Part shown: in pieces, positions 52,789 through 64,000 of the stretch
Layout: each line of letters opens with the position of its first letter
How positions within the stretch are numbered: the stretch's first letter is position 1
From: Cryoendolithus antarcticus
Lineage: Eukaryota; Ascomycota; Dothideomycetes; Cladosporiales; Cladosporiaceae
DNA: 64,000 nucleotides
NCBI GenBank assembly: GCA_002077065.1
Contig: NAJO01000014.1
Location: 496,001-560,000, forward strand
Direction of reading: 5' to 3'
Notes under the pieces: generated by a model
The model's database searches: none
Seen by the model: only the letters and a program-made list of their open reading frames with translations
What the model was told of the DNA's origin: nothing
Program-made: the position numbers and the translations under genes

Positions 52789-54181
52789 GAAGGAGACGAC
52801 ATCGGTCATGCGTGGTCAAGAGCATCTGAAGAAGCTGGAAATGATCGTGCTGTAGCATTGGGTACAAAGCGCATGTCATATTACTTTCGTCCGGACTTCC
52901 AACACTCGAACGGGGCAGGCCGTGAATCCTGCTACTGCGAGGAAGTTGCTGGAATATGGAGGAAGCTCAGGTAGTCAAGGAGACCAGCTGACTTGCCTGG
53001 AGTTCTTACATCGTTCCTGTATGAAGCTTCCATCCATTGGAACGACCATTTATGCCTGCAAGAGGCTTGCGCTGCAGTGCCATGTAAATGACACGAGTCT
53101 CGGACCGATGTGCATTTGGCCGGTACTTTATCGTGCCTTGCCGTGGCATGAGCAGATGTAAAACTGCATCTGATCACGAGCTGTTTGAGGCAGTACCACC
53201 TACGGTACCTACATGCACTATCCAGTAACATAGAGCTGTGCTTGACTACTACTACTGCACTCTACGAATAGCGCACTGTTAGTCACCATTGACCCGAACC
53301 ATCCCGCAAAAGAATTCGAGGGAAGTACCTTACACTTGTAGTCGTCCACGCGGACACATACGAGATCTGATCGGCATTGTTGTATCAGTCAAGTTCTGCC
53401 TGCACGCTGAAGGCGAAAAACGGGTTGGAAATGGAGCGTCGCTTACTACGCTCGTAATAGAGAGTGCAACGTGACCATGAGCAGGACCCTAAAGGAGTTC
53501 GTCAATGTGATTTCGATAGCAGAGCGGGAACGGTGACACGGGGTCGGAGACGGTGCGAATGCGAGAAGTACTCTCCGTTCGGAGGCGCTCGAATCGTTGC
53601 GCCATTGAGATTGCTCCCAGGCAGCCGAATAACTTTCCGCAGTGTGTGGCCTGAGCAACTTTGCAAGCGTAGTATCCTTCTGCCTGTACAGCACATCGCG
53701 AACGCGAGCTTGGCCGTCTCATCGTGAGCGAAATGTCTCCAGACGAGCATGCAGCATGAGCAATGTCACGATGCGCACAGATGCAGATGACTCAACGCAA
53801 CTCACAAGCCTTGACAAGCGAGTAGACAAGCCAATCGCAGGCTCATGCGCCTCGGATGCTGCAGCTTCCGCCGTGTCTTCCACCATGGAAAGACCCACTT
53901 CCCAAAGGACGGCAACGGTGCATTCGCATCGGGGCGCATCGTGTGTTTAACGAGTTGCTCCGAGACGGCGCATACTGCCTGTATTAGGGCTGCGGTGTTT
54001 AGCTCATATCCCCATCATAGCATCATCCCACTCCTTTTCGTTGCGACATATAGGCTACGATCGTTCCCGTTGATGAACACGGTTTGCTCTTCCTACACAT
54101 TCCTTAGCAACCAGTCGTCCCTACCTTGTCGACTGCACTTGATTGTACACATTCACTTCGACTATCACGGGACTTGACAAC
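52789..54181. other. 1.4-kb stretch between CFEM and MFS genes
   Basis: Only short frames without coding character on both strands. A 64-codon plus frame at 53757-53950 was considered and left out. A short ACT run lies near 53247. The MFS promoter should be in the right part. Confidence 0.4.
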
Positions 54182-56074
54182 ATGGCACTCAAGGGCCTGT
54201 TCAGCAAGAAGGACAAGTCCTCGCTTGCGCCTCCCAAAGCAACAGGCGGCGACGACACAACACTTGCGCCTAGTACTTCGCCTTCGCTAGACAACGAGAA
54301 GATGGAGCCCACAGCAGAGACCACTACAGCGCGCACGCATTCAGATGTACCCGCCTCGGAAATGAACCCAGCAGAAGAGAAGATCGCCGGCATAGAAGCA
54401 GACGAAGAGGCAGCAGAGGAGGACAACACAGAGTACCCGAAGAAGATGCAACTCTTCCTCATTACGGTAGCACTGTGTCTGTCGGTCTTCTGCTTTGCGC
54501 TAGACAACACGATCATTGCGACGGCTATCCCGAAGATTACGGATGAGTTCCATGCGATCAATGATGTCGGATGGTACGGTTCTGCATACCTGTTGACGAC
54601 CTGCGCATTTCAATTGATGTTTGGCAAATTCTATACGTAAGTCGGCTTGACTTGATCTGTGGGCAGAAAGCAGCTGACCTCTTCATAGCTTCTTCAACAT
54701 CAAGTATGTATACTTGACCGCACTTCTGATCTTTGAGATCGGCAGCGCAGTATGTGGCGCGGCTCCCAACAGCACGGCATTCATCATCGGCCGCGCAGTC
54801 GCTGGTCTCGGGTCTGCAGGCATCTTCAGCGGCGCCATCCTGATTGTTGCCAACACTGTGCCTCTTCGACAGCGACCAACGTACACCGGTGGCATTGGAG
54901 CCATGTACGGCCTCGCATCCGTCGCTGGACCTCTCATGGGTGGTGCCTTCACCGACCGCGTGACCTGGCGCTTATGCTTCTACATCAACTTACCCCTGGG
55001 CTTCATCACCTGCGTCTTCATCTGGTTCTTCTACAACCCATCCTCCAACGCCCAGGCCAAGAAGCTCGCCGAGGGTAGCCTCATGTCGAAGATCCAGCAG
55101 TTCGACATCTTCGGAACTATTGTCTTCTTGCCCATGATCGTCTGCCTGCTTCTTGCTCTGCAATGGGGTGGATCGAAGTACGCCTGGAAGAGCGGTCGCA
55201 TCATCGCGCTGCTCGTGATCTTCGCGCTGCTATTGATCGTTTTCTGCGGCATCCAGGTTTGGAAGAAGGATCATGCTACAGTGCCACCGCGGATCATCAA
55301 GCAGAGGACTGTCGCTGCTGGCGCTTGGTTTGGTGCCATGGTCGGCGCATCGTTCTTCTCCTTCGTGTACTACCTACCCATTTGGTAAGCATGGCTCCGA
55401 CGCTCTCCTCTTCTTGAACATCACTGACTATCACCAGGTTCCAAGCCATCAAAGGCGCCTCCGCCGTGCAATCCGGCATCATGAACCTCCCACTAATTCT
55501 CGGCCTCGTCATCATCTCCGTCATAGCAGGCGGCCTCGTCACAGCCCTAGGCTACTACACGCCCTTCGTCATTGCCTCCGCCGTTGTCATGTCCATCGGC
55601 GCGGGTATGCTCACAACGCTGAAAGTAGACACAAACCACTCCGCCTGGATTGGCTACCAAGCGCTTTTCGGTATTGGTGTGGGAATGGGCATGCAGCAGA
55701 CTCTCATCGCCGTTCAGACCGTCCTTCCCAAAGCCGACGTGCCTATCGGTACTGCGATCGCGATGTTCAGTCAGACGCTCGGCGGCGCGCTCTTTATCAG
55801 TGTAGCGCAGAACGTGTTCACGAACTCGCTGCTCAAGAACGTCATCGCTGCGGCTCCTGGTCTGGACACGGCGAAGATCCTGTCAACCGGTGCGACAAAC
55901 TTGAAGAACGCTGTGCCCGTCGAGTTGTTGCCGGCCGTGCAGATGGCGTACAACAATGCATTGCGCGACACCTTTTACGTCGGTGTGGCGACAGCGGTGG
56001 CGAGCATTCTTGGCGCGGTGCTGTTTGAGTGGAAGAGTGTGAAGGGGAAGAAGATTGAGATGGCTGCTGCATAA
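54182..56074 (+). CDS. MFS drug:H+ antiporter, DHA14 type (14 helices)
   Basis: Three exons: 54182-54636, 54689-55384 and 55438-56074, giving 595 residues; both junctions are phase 2. A hydrophilic, acidic N-terminus of about 85 residues precedes the first helix ([31 protein letters not shown]). The DHA14 blocks [45 protein letters not shown] and the antiporter motif C region [17 protein letters not shown] are intact, followed by [12 protein letters not shown]. Family members export toxic compounds or secondary metabolites across the plasma membrane. No polyketide or peptide synthase is next to it, so a metabolite cannot be named. It may serve general multidrug resistance. Confidence 0.92.
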
Positions 56075-56708
56075 GAGGAGAGCAGTGCACCAGTGCGGGC
56101 GGGAGTGATTGAGTAAGATACCCTTGTTGGTGGCGCATTCAGCGAATGGAGTTCCGGGAGTTTTGGCCCTCGAGGGCTGGACGTATCAGCCTTGTGGGGG
56201 CCAATATAGAGCATAGAGGCATGATCTCCCATCTGGTTGGAGTGATAGATACAATGTCCGTAGAAGATAATAGAGGAAACGCTCTGCTCCGCTCTACTCG
56301 GTCATACCACTCTTGAAGCTACTATTGTTTTGCCTGCCGTGCCTTCGTACATCCGGGAGATTGAACATCTTAGCGGATGGATTTCCTTATCAGGGGGTTA
56401 ATAAATTGCGCCATGACCACGAAAATTTGAGCAGAGCACTGGTGAGAGGATTTGAGGGATACTTGTTGTTGCGCACAAGCTTTCTCATAGACGTGGTACT
56501 CGCAATATGACACTCGCAGTGTGCGCGACAGCAGCACAAGACTCTTCAGACTCGTGGCACAAGAGAAATGAAACGTGTGAACATCGCAGATTCCGCGATA
56601 TCTACGCATATTGCGACCTTGTTGTGACAGCTTCGCCGTACTTTGTACATGATCATATCCATTAACTCATTACTACCTCAGGTTCAGTCAACCGTCTGCA
56701 TCGACGGT
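56075..56708. other. Convergent intergenic region
   Basis: About 630 bases between the MFS and gamma-glutamyltranspeptidase stops. Nothing is recognised. Confidence 0.5.
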
Positions 56709-58409
56709 CTACACAGCGAACCCTCCACTATTCACCTGTCTCGGCTCCCCAGCAGCTTCAAAGGTCCCATTTCCAAGCCTCCTTAAACTCTGTGCCGTGC
56801 TCCCTCCAGGCGCAGTCCACGTAACATTATGCCCCTTAGCTTTCATGAACGCCACAGTCTCATTGTTGTAAGCATATTCGAAGCTCACCTGGTTCGGCGT
56901 CAACTGATCATGCAGTCTCGGTGCGGCCAGCGCTTCCGGAGCCGTGGCATTCTGATCTAGCACATGCCATAGGTTCTGCAGCACGGCTGTGATGATCCTG
57001 GAGCCGCCGGCGGAGGAGACGACGAAGTAGAGACTGCCGTCAGAGTGCTCGACTATGGAGGGCGAGATTGATGAGAGGGGACGCTTGCCAGGATGTATGT
57101 AGTTCGCGGGACTGGGGATGTAGCCGAAGGCATTCGAGGCGCCCGGGATGGAGAAGTCGTTCATTTCGTTGTTCAGGATTACGCCGGTTTCGGGGACCAT
57201 GAGGTGGCTGCCGAAGAGGAGATTCACGGTTGTGGTGAGCGAGACGGCCATACCTGAGGCGTCGGCTGTTACGACTGCGGAGGTGCCGTTTGTAGGGAGA
57301 GATTCGAAGCCTGAGGGATCGTAGGCGGAGGTGTTCAGTGTGCTGGCGTCGGAGATCTTAGCACGCACTGCTGCGACTGTGGCAGGAGAGAGCATTGCGG
57401 CTTGGTAGGCATCTAGCCCTGGGACGAAGAGCGGATCGCCCAGCTCGCTTCGCTGGCCGTAGGCAAAGCGGAGGGCTTCGTCGAAGCGATGCGTGGAGAT
57501 GTTCAGTGTTGAGGCCCATCCAATGTCGGGGTAGGTTTCGATAATCTTCATGACGGACATTGCCACGATTCCAGAGGAGGGAGCACTGCAGCTGTGGATG
57601 TTGTAGTCACGGTAGGTGATAGCTGCTGGAGCGCGGATGGCGACTGTGTAGTTCTTGAGGTCGGCTAGGGTCATGGTACCGTTTGTTGTCTGGATCATTT
57701 TGATTGTCGTGGCTGCGATGGCACCGTTGTAGAACGCATCTGGACCGTAGTTGGCGATACTCTCGAGTGTGTCTGCGTATCGCTTGCGGGTGATTGTCTC
57801 ATTCAGTGTCAGGAGTTTATCCTCCGGGGCGAAGTCGAGGGCCCAAGTAGGGTCATTCACGAGGAAGTTGTCTATACCGACTACTGCAGAAGCCATGTAT
57901 CTAGCAAGGTCTGCCGTAACCGGAAATCCGTATCGAGCCACGTTGACGGCCGGCATGACAAGCGACTTCCATGATTTACTGCCATAATTGCGATGCAGTC
58001 GTTCAAGCCCTCTCAGCTCGCCAGGGACACCACTCGCGAGCCCGCTGTAAATGCTGCTGTTGACATTGTTGACGTACATGTCCTGAAACGCAGCTGCAGG
58101 AGCGGTCTCTCGGAAGTCGATGAACTCATATGAGCCATTGGAGGATCGTACCAGCATGAAGCCTCCACCTCCAATGCCGGAGTGATACATGCCAATCACG
58201 CCCACGCAGAATACTGTGGCCACAGCACTGTCGGCGGCATTGCCACCGTCTTTCAGCACGTCTGTGCCAATCTTGCTGCATATCGAGCTTTCCGAGGCGA
58301 CCGCGCCTAGCTTGTCATCTGGATGATAGCCATGATGTGGTCGTCCTGGGGAGGCAAGGATCTGAGACGCCAGCGAAAGAAGGACAGGCCAATGGCGTAA
58401 GGAATACAT
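56709..58409 (-). CDS. Gamma-glutamyltranspeptidase (secreted or membrane-bound)
   Basis: A single exon of 566 residues. The signal sequence is about residues 1-20 (HWPVLLSLASQILAS). An N-terminal Ntn-hydrolase pattern is seen: SESSICSKIGTDVLKDGGNAADSAVA, the Gly-rich HSGIGGGGFMLV and R100 in FRETAP, which binds the gamma-glutamyl carboxylate. The autocleavage and catalytic Thr is T376 in NGTSAVVTAD. The residues after it read S-A-V rather than the more usual S/T-H-x. The small-subunit blocks PETGVILNNEMNDFS and GKRPLSSISPSIV are intact. The enzyme cleaves glutathione and its conjugates. It is divergent from the ABCC transporter. Confidence 0.93.
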   Translation of the reverse strand: MYSLRHWPVLLSLASQILASPGRPHHGYHPDDKLGAVASESSICSKIGTDVLKDGGNAADSAVATVFCVGVIGMYHSGIGGGGFMLVRSSNGSYEFIDFRETAPAAAFQDMYVNNVNSSIYSGLASGVPGELRGLERLHRNYGSKSWKSLVMPAVNVARYGFPVTADLARYMASAVVGIDNFLVNDPTWALDFAPEDKLLTLNETITRKRYADTLESIANYGPDAFYNGAIAATTIKMIQTTNGTMTLADLKNYTVAIRAPAAITYRDYNIHSCSAPSSGIVAMSVMKIIETYPDIGWASTLNISTHRFDEALRFAYGQRSELGDPLFVPGLDAYQAAMLSPATVAAVRAKISDASTLNTSAYDPSGFESLPTNGTSAVVTADASGMAVSLTTTVNLLFGSHLMVPETGVILNNEMNDFSIPGASNAFGYIPSPANYIHPGKRPLSSISPSIVEHSDGSLYFVVSSAGGSRIITAVLQNLWHVLDQNATAPEALAAPRLHDQLTPNQVSFEYAYNNETVAFMKAKGHNVTWTAPGGSTAQSLRRLGNGTFEAAGEPRQVNSGGFAV

Positions 58410-59271
58410 GATGATGGGTAGAGTTGCCTCTCACAATGCACTTACAGTAGCATTGAGAAGATGGAATGTCAATCGCTCGAGCACTTCACTCAAATGCTTC
58501 CATGAGAAGATGCGTAACGTCACTGCCAGGGTGATCTCCGCTCCTGTGCAGGAAGGCTGGATGATGCCATGCGATTAGACTTCTCGGGAGGAAGCCGATT
58601 CATCGCTAGCGAGGATGTACCTCCACTCTTCGAAACGTCTGAAGACTCCCATGCTACGATTTTACTTACCAGGAGTGTCGTGTTGCGTCTACTACTCCGA
58701 CGAGGGAGTAGATGTTGAAGGATATGCAGCTCGCTGCATCTCTCCGCAGTGCCGAACAAAGCTGTTAGGGTGCAGACTGGGGCAGGAGCTCCACTCATTG
58801 AGACAGGAGTTGTGTGGCGGGTCTTTTCCCAATCAATCTCCGAAGATCGAAGCATTAGACGAGCACTGGACAGCTTACGATGACACGCGATAGATGGACT
58901 CAAGGGAAGTAAATGCGGACCCTAAAGATGCCAAGAGATAGACATCGCCGATGATTGGCAGACCTGGCATCCTTCGCGCACAACTCCGACATCGAACACC
59001 GCATTCTCGAATGGGAAGCTCCTTTGTGCAGCCTACCGTGCCTACGTACCCTTCGACGACTACTGATAGTACTGTACTTATCATAACCGTGATGCAGTGC
59101 AGATCCAACATCTGCCCTTCTACGCGTCACGACGCGTCGCATGAAGAACCATCTCTTGCAGGCGGCAGCATCTGTTCTACAAATATATAACAAAGCTATC
59201 TCGTACGAGCCGACCTTCTCGCCAGTTCTTTGATGATTTAGACGCAGTAACTAGTCGCTACGACTGCCCAC
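58410..59271. other. Divergent promoter, GGT / ABCC transporter
   Basis: About 860 bases between two divergent start codons. A 127-codon minus frame (58520-58903) has no ATG-supported homologous look and is not called. It probably holds the control regions of both genes. Confidence 0.45.
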
Positions 59272-62200
59272 ATGCAGTGCTACTTGGGAGCCGACGACTT
59301 GTTCGGACCACAAGTGCAAGGCTGTCGGAGCAATTTTGACTTCACCCTTCTCTTCGAACAATCGATCTTCCAGATCGCGCCATGCGCTCTGCTGTTGGTC
59401 TCGATTCCAGCCAGGGCTGCGTATCTTCGCAAACAAAATGTCAAAACAGTCAGGACCTCAGTGGCTACGGCTAAGCAGACGGCGATCATCCTGCTTGCAT
59501 GCACCCAATTGGCCCTGCTGGTTGTGTGGGCGGCCACACCTCCACAACGCACCCGGGCATCTATACCGGCAGCGACTTTGTCCTTCCTGGCGTCTCTAGC
59601 CCTCCTGTTCCTATCCTCCATAGAGCACAGTCGCTCTGTTCGCCCGTCCGCCGTGATCAACATCTACATGCTGTGCTCGTTGCTGCTCGACATACCCCAG
59701 ACTCGTACCTTGTGGCTACGTCCTGGAGCTCGGAGCTTGCCTGGTATCTTCACGGCCGGTGTGGCAGCTAAGACCATCAGTCTCCTCCTAGAGGCACGTA
59801 GCAAGCGACGTTCTCTCTTCCAACCTTACCGACTTCTCGCTCCTGAGGCGCTCGTAAGTCTCTACGACCAGGTTGTACTCTGGTGGCTGATCCCGCTCTT
59901 CAAATCTGGATTTCGAGGTGTAATATCGATCGAGAGTCTATATCCTGTGGACTCGGCATTGTCTTCTGATGATGTGGATCGCAGATCTCAGCAGGTCTGG
60001 GACACCCGTGTCGCGAAAGGCAGGACATCGTTGCTGTGGGCACTTCTACAGCAATACAGATGGAGCATCATAGTTCTGATGTTGCCTCGCTACGCATTGA
60101 GTGCCTTTCGCATGTCTCAGCCACTGCTCATTCATCGCATCACCAGTCTGCTCGCAGAACGAACCGACAACCACAGTATCGACCAGGGTCGAGCACTAAT
60201 TGGCGCCACAGCTTTGATATACTGCGGGATTGCGCTGTGCACAGCGGCCTACAAGAGACTTTTGCACAGGTTTACTACACAGTTGCGCGCTACCCTATTG
60301 ACATCATTGTACCGGAAGACGCTGCAGTTACCAGCTGATGCATTAAGCGATGATGCGGTCCTTACGCTGTAAGTTAGGCATGCGTCTCGAGATCCTGTGC
60401 GACAGCTCAACGTGTGGCATAGGCGCAGCGCTGCTAGATTGTGCTAATTGTGCCCACTAGGGTGAACACCGATATCCAGAGAATTACCACGAGCATGGCG
60501 ATGGTTGATAACCTCTTCGCTGCGCCTGCTGAGGTTGCCGTCGCAGTTTTCTTGTTACAGGAACAAATCGGCGTTTCGTGCATAGCGCCCATAGCGCTCT
60601 CGGTCCTGATCAGTGGCATCTCCTTCGCAACCAGCACGGTGGCCATACCTTACCAGAAGAAGTGGTTGGCGGCCGTGTCCGAGAGGGTGAGCTTCACTGC
60701 TGCAGTGCTCAGCTTCCCGAAGGGCTTTAAAATGCTAGGCCTCACAGAGCACTTAAGTTCAGTGATCCAGGCATTAAGAGTAAAGGAGCTTGACGATTAC
60801 GCAAGTTTCCGGAAGTTCTCGGTATGGCGCAACGTCTTTGGTGAGTCGCTTCCTTTTACTACATCGGAGTCCTCACGTCGCGGTTGTGCGCACCGCGACT
60901 GATTTTAGGGTCCGGCTCGGTTGTCGAAAAGCATGCCTGATTAGACCGTACTCCCCCTTGAGCAAGAGTCGCAGAGGTACTCTGCTCCGAATCATCCGTC
61001 GGGTCGAAGCTCAGGTCATTAACGCTATGTGTGCGAGAGTACTTTGTTGAGCAAGTGTTTCGAGGTCGAGAAGTGCGAGCGAAGTAAGTGTCAATCATGA
61101 TCTGGACGGGTACTAACTTGGGATATCGTGTGCAGGCGGGCTACCAGAGCTGTTCTCGGGCCCAGTTGCGCTTATGATGTACACTTTGATCAACGGCAGC
61201 TCTACTCTCACTCAGACGCGAGCCTTCACAGCCCTTTCACTCATCAACCTCCTGGCGTCACCGGTCGAGCAACTCATTCACGTTGTACCGCAAGTCCAGA
61301 CAGCTGTAGCAAGTGTACAGCGTATCGAAGCCTTCCTACTTCGAGAACGCGCAACAAACATCCTCAATCACGAGAATGACTGGTCTTCCGCGGATGACTC
61401 GATTGTTGGACATGATGACGCAGCCCACAACGGCAATGCTGTAGAGCTTTCGGTACTGGCGAAGCATCCGAGTACTCACGTTGACGCAGTGCACATCGCG
61501 CTCGTGAACGTCACTATCCGCCTGGGCGAAATGCAGCGATCTGTACTACACAAGATTGACCTAGAGCTCAGAACAGCCAGTCTGACTGTCGTTCTTGGAC
61601 CTGTGGGCAGTGGGAAGTCTACGCTTCTACGCACGATAATTGGCGAGCTGCCGATACACTCGGGTCGACGATCGATCGCACGCTCTGGCGAAGACTTCGC
61701 CTACTGCGCACAAGCCCCATGGCTACCAAACGGGAGTGTAAAGGATCTGATCGTCAGCTGCAGTCAGCTGGACGAAGTCTTCCTCGATGCGGTCATTGAT
61801 GCATGTGCACTCAACACGGATGTCAAGTCGTTTCCTCAAGGCGTTAACACCATAATCGGCACGAAGGGCCTATCCCTAAGCGGTGGACAACGTCAAAGAT
61901 TAGCGCTGGCACGAGCAGTTTTTGCGCGTAAGCCTTGTGTCGTTGTGGATGACGCTCTCAGTGGTCTCGACGCCACCACTTCACGACATGTCTTCGACAA
62001 ATTATTCGGTCGGCACGGGCTGTGCAAGTTACACGGCATAACCATCATCTTAGCCAGTCACTCCCCGATTGTTGCCAACCAGGCAGACTATATCGTGGCG
62101 CTGGATAGCGACGGCCAGATCGCCGAGCAAGGCAGCTTTGCAGAGCTTCAACACACACAGGGTTATGTCAGTCGGCTCGTAGCCGGTAGCAAGGATGTCG

Positions 62201-64000
62201 AAGGTAGTCAAACAGTAGAGGACGTGAAGGTAGACTTCTCAAGGCCGACTGCGGGAGCAGGCGCTCAAGCGTCGGACCTACAACGGGACCTAGCCAGGCG
62301 GACTGGTGACACGGCAGTCTATGGCTACTACGCACGCTCTATCGGCTGGTACTACAGCATCGTCCTGATTGTCACCGTCCTGCTTTACGCGGTACCCTTC
62401 ATCTTCGCAAGCGTCTGGGTGAGCTGGTGGGCAGCTGATGCAACTGGATCAGGTCCTATTGCCTTGCCTCTATGGGCCTGGCTTGTCATCTACTTTACAT
62501 TTCCTACCGTGGCTAGTGTCAGTGTGGGTTACCACATCTGGGTCTTTCTGGTCGACGTCGTGCCACGGAGCTCGGGCAAGCTGCATCAGCAGTTGCTTAA
62601 CGCTGTGATGAATGCTCCGTACTCCATGTTCGTTGAGACCGATACCGGGGTCATACTGAACAGGTGAGTATCACGTGCGCACAAGTCACTCTAGTCCATC
62701 ATCACAACAGCATCGATGGAGTATTGTCACTGGGCAGACGCATGGCATAGCCTTTTCCAGCTAAGCCTACAATACATGACTGATCACGCCTCATAGGTTC
62801 TCCAACGACATGACACTGATAGAACTAGATCTGGTGGGTGCAGTATTGCAGACAATATCAGGCGTTGTGTTTGCCATCGGCAGCAGCATCCTGATTGTCC
62901 TTGGCTCGAAGTACGCCGCAGCAATGATGCCGTTGCTCATAGCTGCGGTGTACGTCCTCCAGAAAGTATACCTTCGGACATCACGACAAATGCGGTTCAT
63001 GGATCTCGAGGCGCTGGCACCACTCATGACCCACGTACAAGAAACGGTAGCGGGTGTTGCAACCATTCGAGCCTACGGCTGGGCACGGAACTTCCACACC
63101 AAATGCAAGACGCTACTGGACAGCTCGCAGCGAGCCTTCTACCTCATGCTCTGCATTCAGCGGTGGCTTGGTCTCGTTCTGGATCTGCTAACGGCAGCCG
63201 TCGCAACAACAGTCGTCGCCCTGGCTATGGAGCTGCGAGACAGCGCCTCTTCTGCGTCCATCGGGATCTCACTGCTCCAGATTCTCAGCTTCAACTTCTA
63301 TTTGACTGGTTTGATCAACGCATGGACAAACTTGGAAACCTCACTGGGAGCGGTCGCACGTATCAAGAACTTTGAGGCCACTACAAAGTCTGAGCACCTA
63401 CCCGAGGAAAGCTGTGAGCCAGATCAGCAGTGGCCGGAAAAGGGCCAACTCACCATCTCGAACTTGAGTGCACGCTATAGCCCCAGCGGGGAGGACGTTA
63501 TCCGTGATCTCGCATTGTCCATTCCGGCAGGCTCTAAAGTGGGTATATGTGGCCGCAGCGGCAGTGGGAAGTCGTCTTTGCTCCTCACCATTCTGCGCCT
63601 ACTCGACACTCCCACGGGTAGCATCACTTTAGACGGTGTCGATCTCGCCACCATGCCTCGACAGACGGTACGCTCCAGAATCGCAGCTCTGCCTCAAGAG
63701 TCCATTCTCATCCCCGGGACCATCCGCGCCAATCTCGATCCTCTGGGCTCAGCCACTGACGCCGAGCTCGGGTCCGCCCTAGCGAAAGCAGGCATACTCG
63801 AATCCATCTCCATAGCTGGTGGCCTCGATAGCTCCATGTCCGCCTTGGCGCTCTCGCACGGGCAGACGCAGCTGTTCGCCGTGGCTCGCACACTCCTTCA
63901 TCCTTCGAAGCTGCTGGTTCTGGACGAGATGACTAGTTCTGTTGATGCTGCAACCGAGGAGAAGGTCATGGATATCATTCATGAGGGCTTCAAAGGGTCT
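59272..64000 (+). CDS. ABC transporter, ABCC/MRP subfamily (3' end outside window)
   Basis: Four exons in view: 59272-60368, 60461-60840, 61136-62663 and 62797 to beyond 64000. The N-terminus (FGPQVQGCRSNFDFTLLFEQ) and TMD0 helices mark a full-length fungal ABCC protein. The first NBD has Walker A GPVGSGKST, signature LSGGQRQRLALARA and Walker B CVVVDDALSGLD, with Asp in place of the catalytic Glu as is normal for ABCC NBD1. The second has GRSGSGKSS, the altered signature LSHGQTQLFAVAR and LLVLDEMTSSVD with the catalytic Glu. ABCC pumps export or sequester glutathione conjugates and other anions. The intron 60841-61135 is 295 nt, five times the local norm. Confidence 0.93.

Noticed and set aside
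53757..53950. 64-codon frame upstream of the MFS gene as a small protein
   Set aside because: It is short, with no signal peptide, domain or splice support.
58520..58903. 127-codon minus frame in the GGT/ABCC promoter region
   Set aside because: Composition is not protein-like, no family motif is seen, and it sits where promoters are expected.

Overview
This 64-kb window is nuclear DNA from a filamentous ascomycete (Pezizomycotina). Gene content, a HET-domain protein, a CFEM protein and fungal-type ABCC and MFS transporters point to a Dothideomycete, but the species cannot be fixed from sequence alone. Introns are mostly 43-65 nt with GTRNGY-like donors, CTRAC-type branch sites and YAG acceptors. 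Genes lie on both strands, GC content is moderate and even, and I see no intact transposon, tRNA, rRNA or CRISPR array. All spliced models below come from reading frame, phase and splice signals only.

Left part (1-12 kb): an orphan protein; a HET-domain protein head-to-head with a hotdog thioesterase-like protein; an M1 aminopeptidase; and the peroxisomal E3 ligase PEX10. From 12 to 18 kb there are two tandem duplications: a pair of secreted Ala/Ser/Gly-rich, probably GPI-anchored proteins whose introns fall at the same place in each repeat, and a pair of small C2H2 zinc-finger proteins, each interrupted by one short intron. Cytochrome c1 lies between the two pairs.

Middle part (18-47 kb) is mainly conserved housekeeping: the splicing helicase PRP28 head-to-head with pyridoxamine-phosphate oxidase, a secreted PQQ-type beta-propeller protein, proteasome ATPase RPT4, enolase, an RRM+YTH RNA-binding protein, a small coiled-coil protein head-to-head with the G-patch protein PXR1, a SAM+HMG-box protein, the pH-signalling arrestin PalF/RIM8, a hybrid histidine kinase and a Chk2/Rad53-type checkpoint kinase. 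A 3.4-kb gene-poor stretch (34.7-38.1 kb) holds two CGG-N8-CCG palindromes and possible unannotated exons.

Right part (48-64 kb) is rich in secreted and transport functions: an S10 carboxypeptidase, a SnoaL-like secreted protein, a CFEM protein, a DHA14-type MFS transporter, a gamma-glutamyltranspeptidase and an ABCC transporter cut by the window end. The last two are divergent neighbours and could act together on glutathione conjugates.

No wholly new system is obvious. The most original material is the two tandem duplications, the PQQ enzyme, several perfect inverted repeats in intergenic DNA, and possible exons in the gene-poor stretch.
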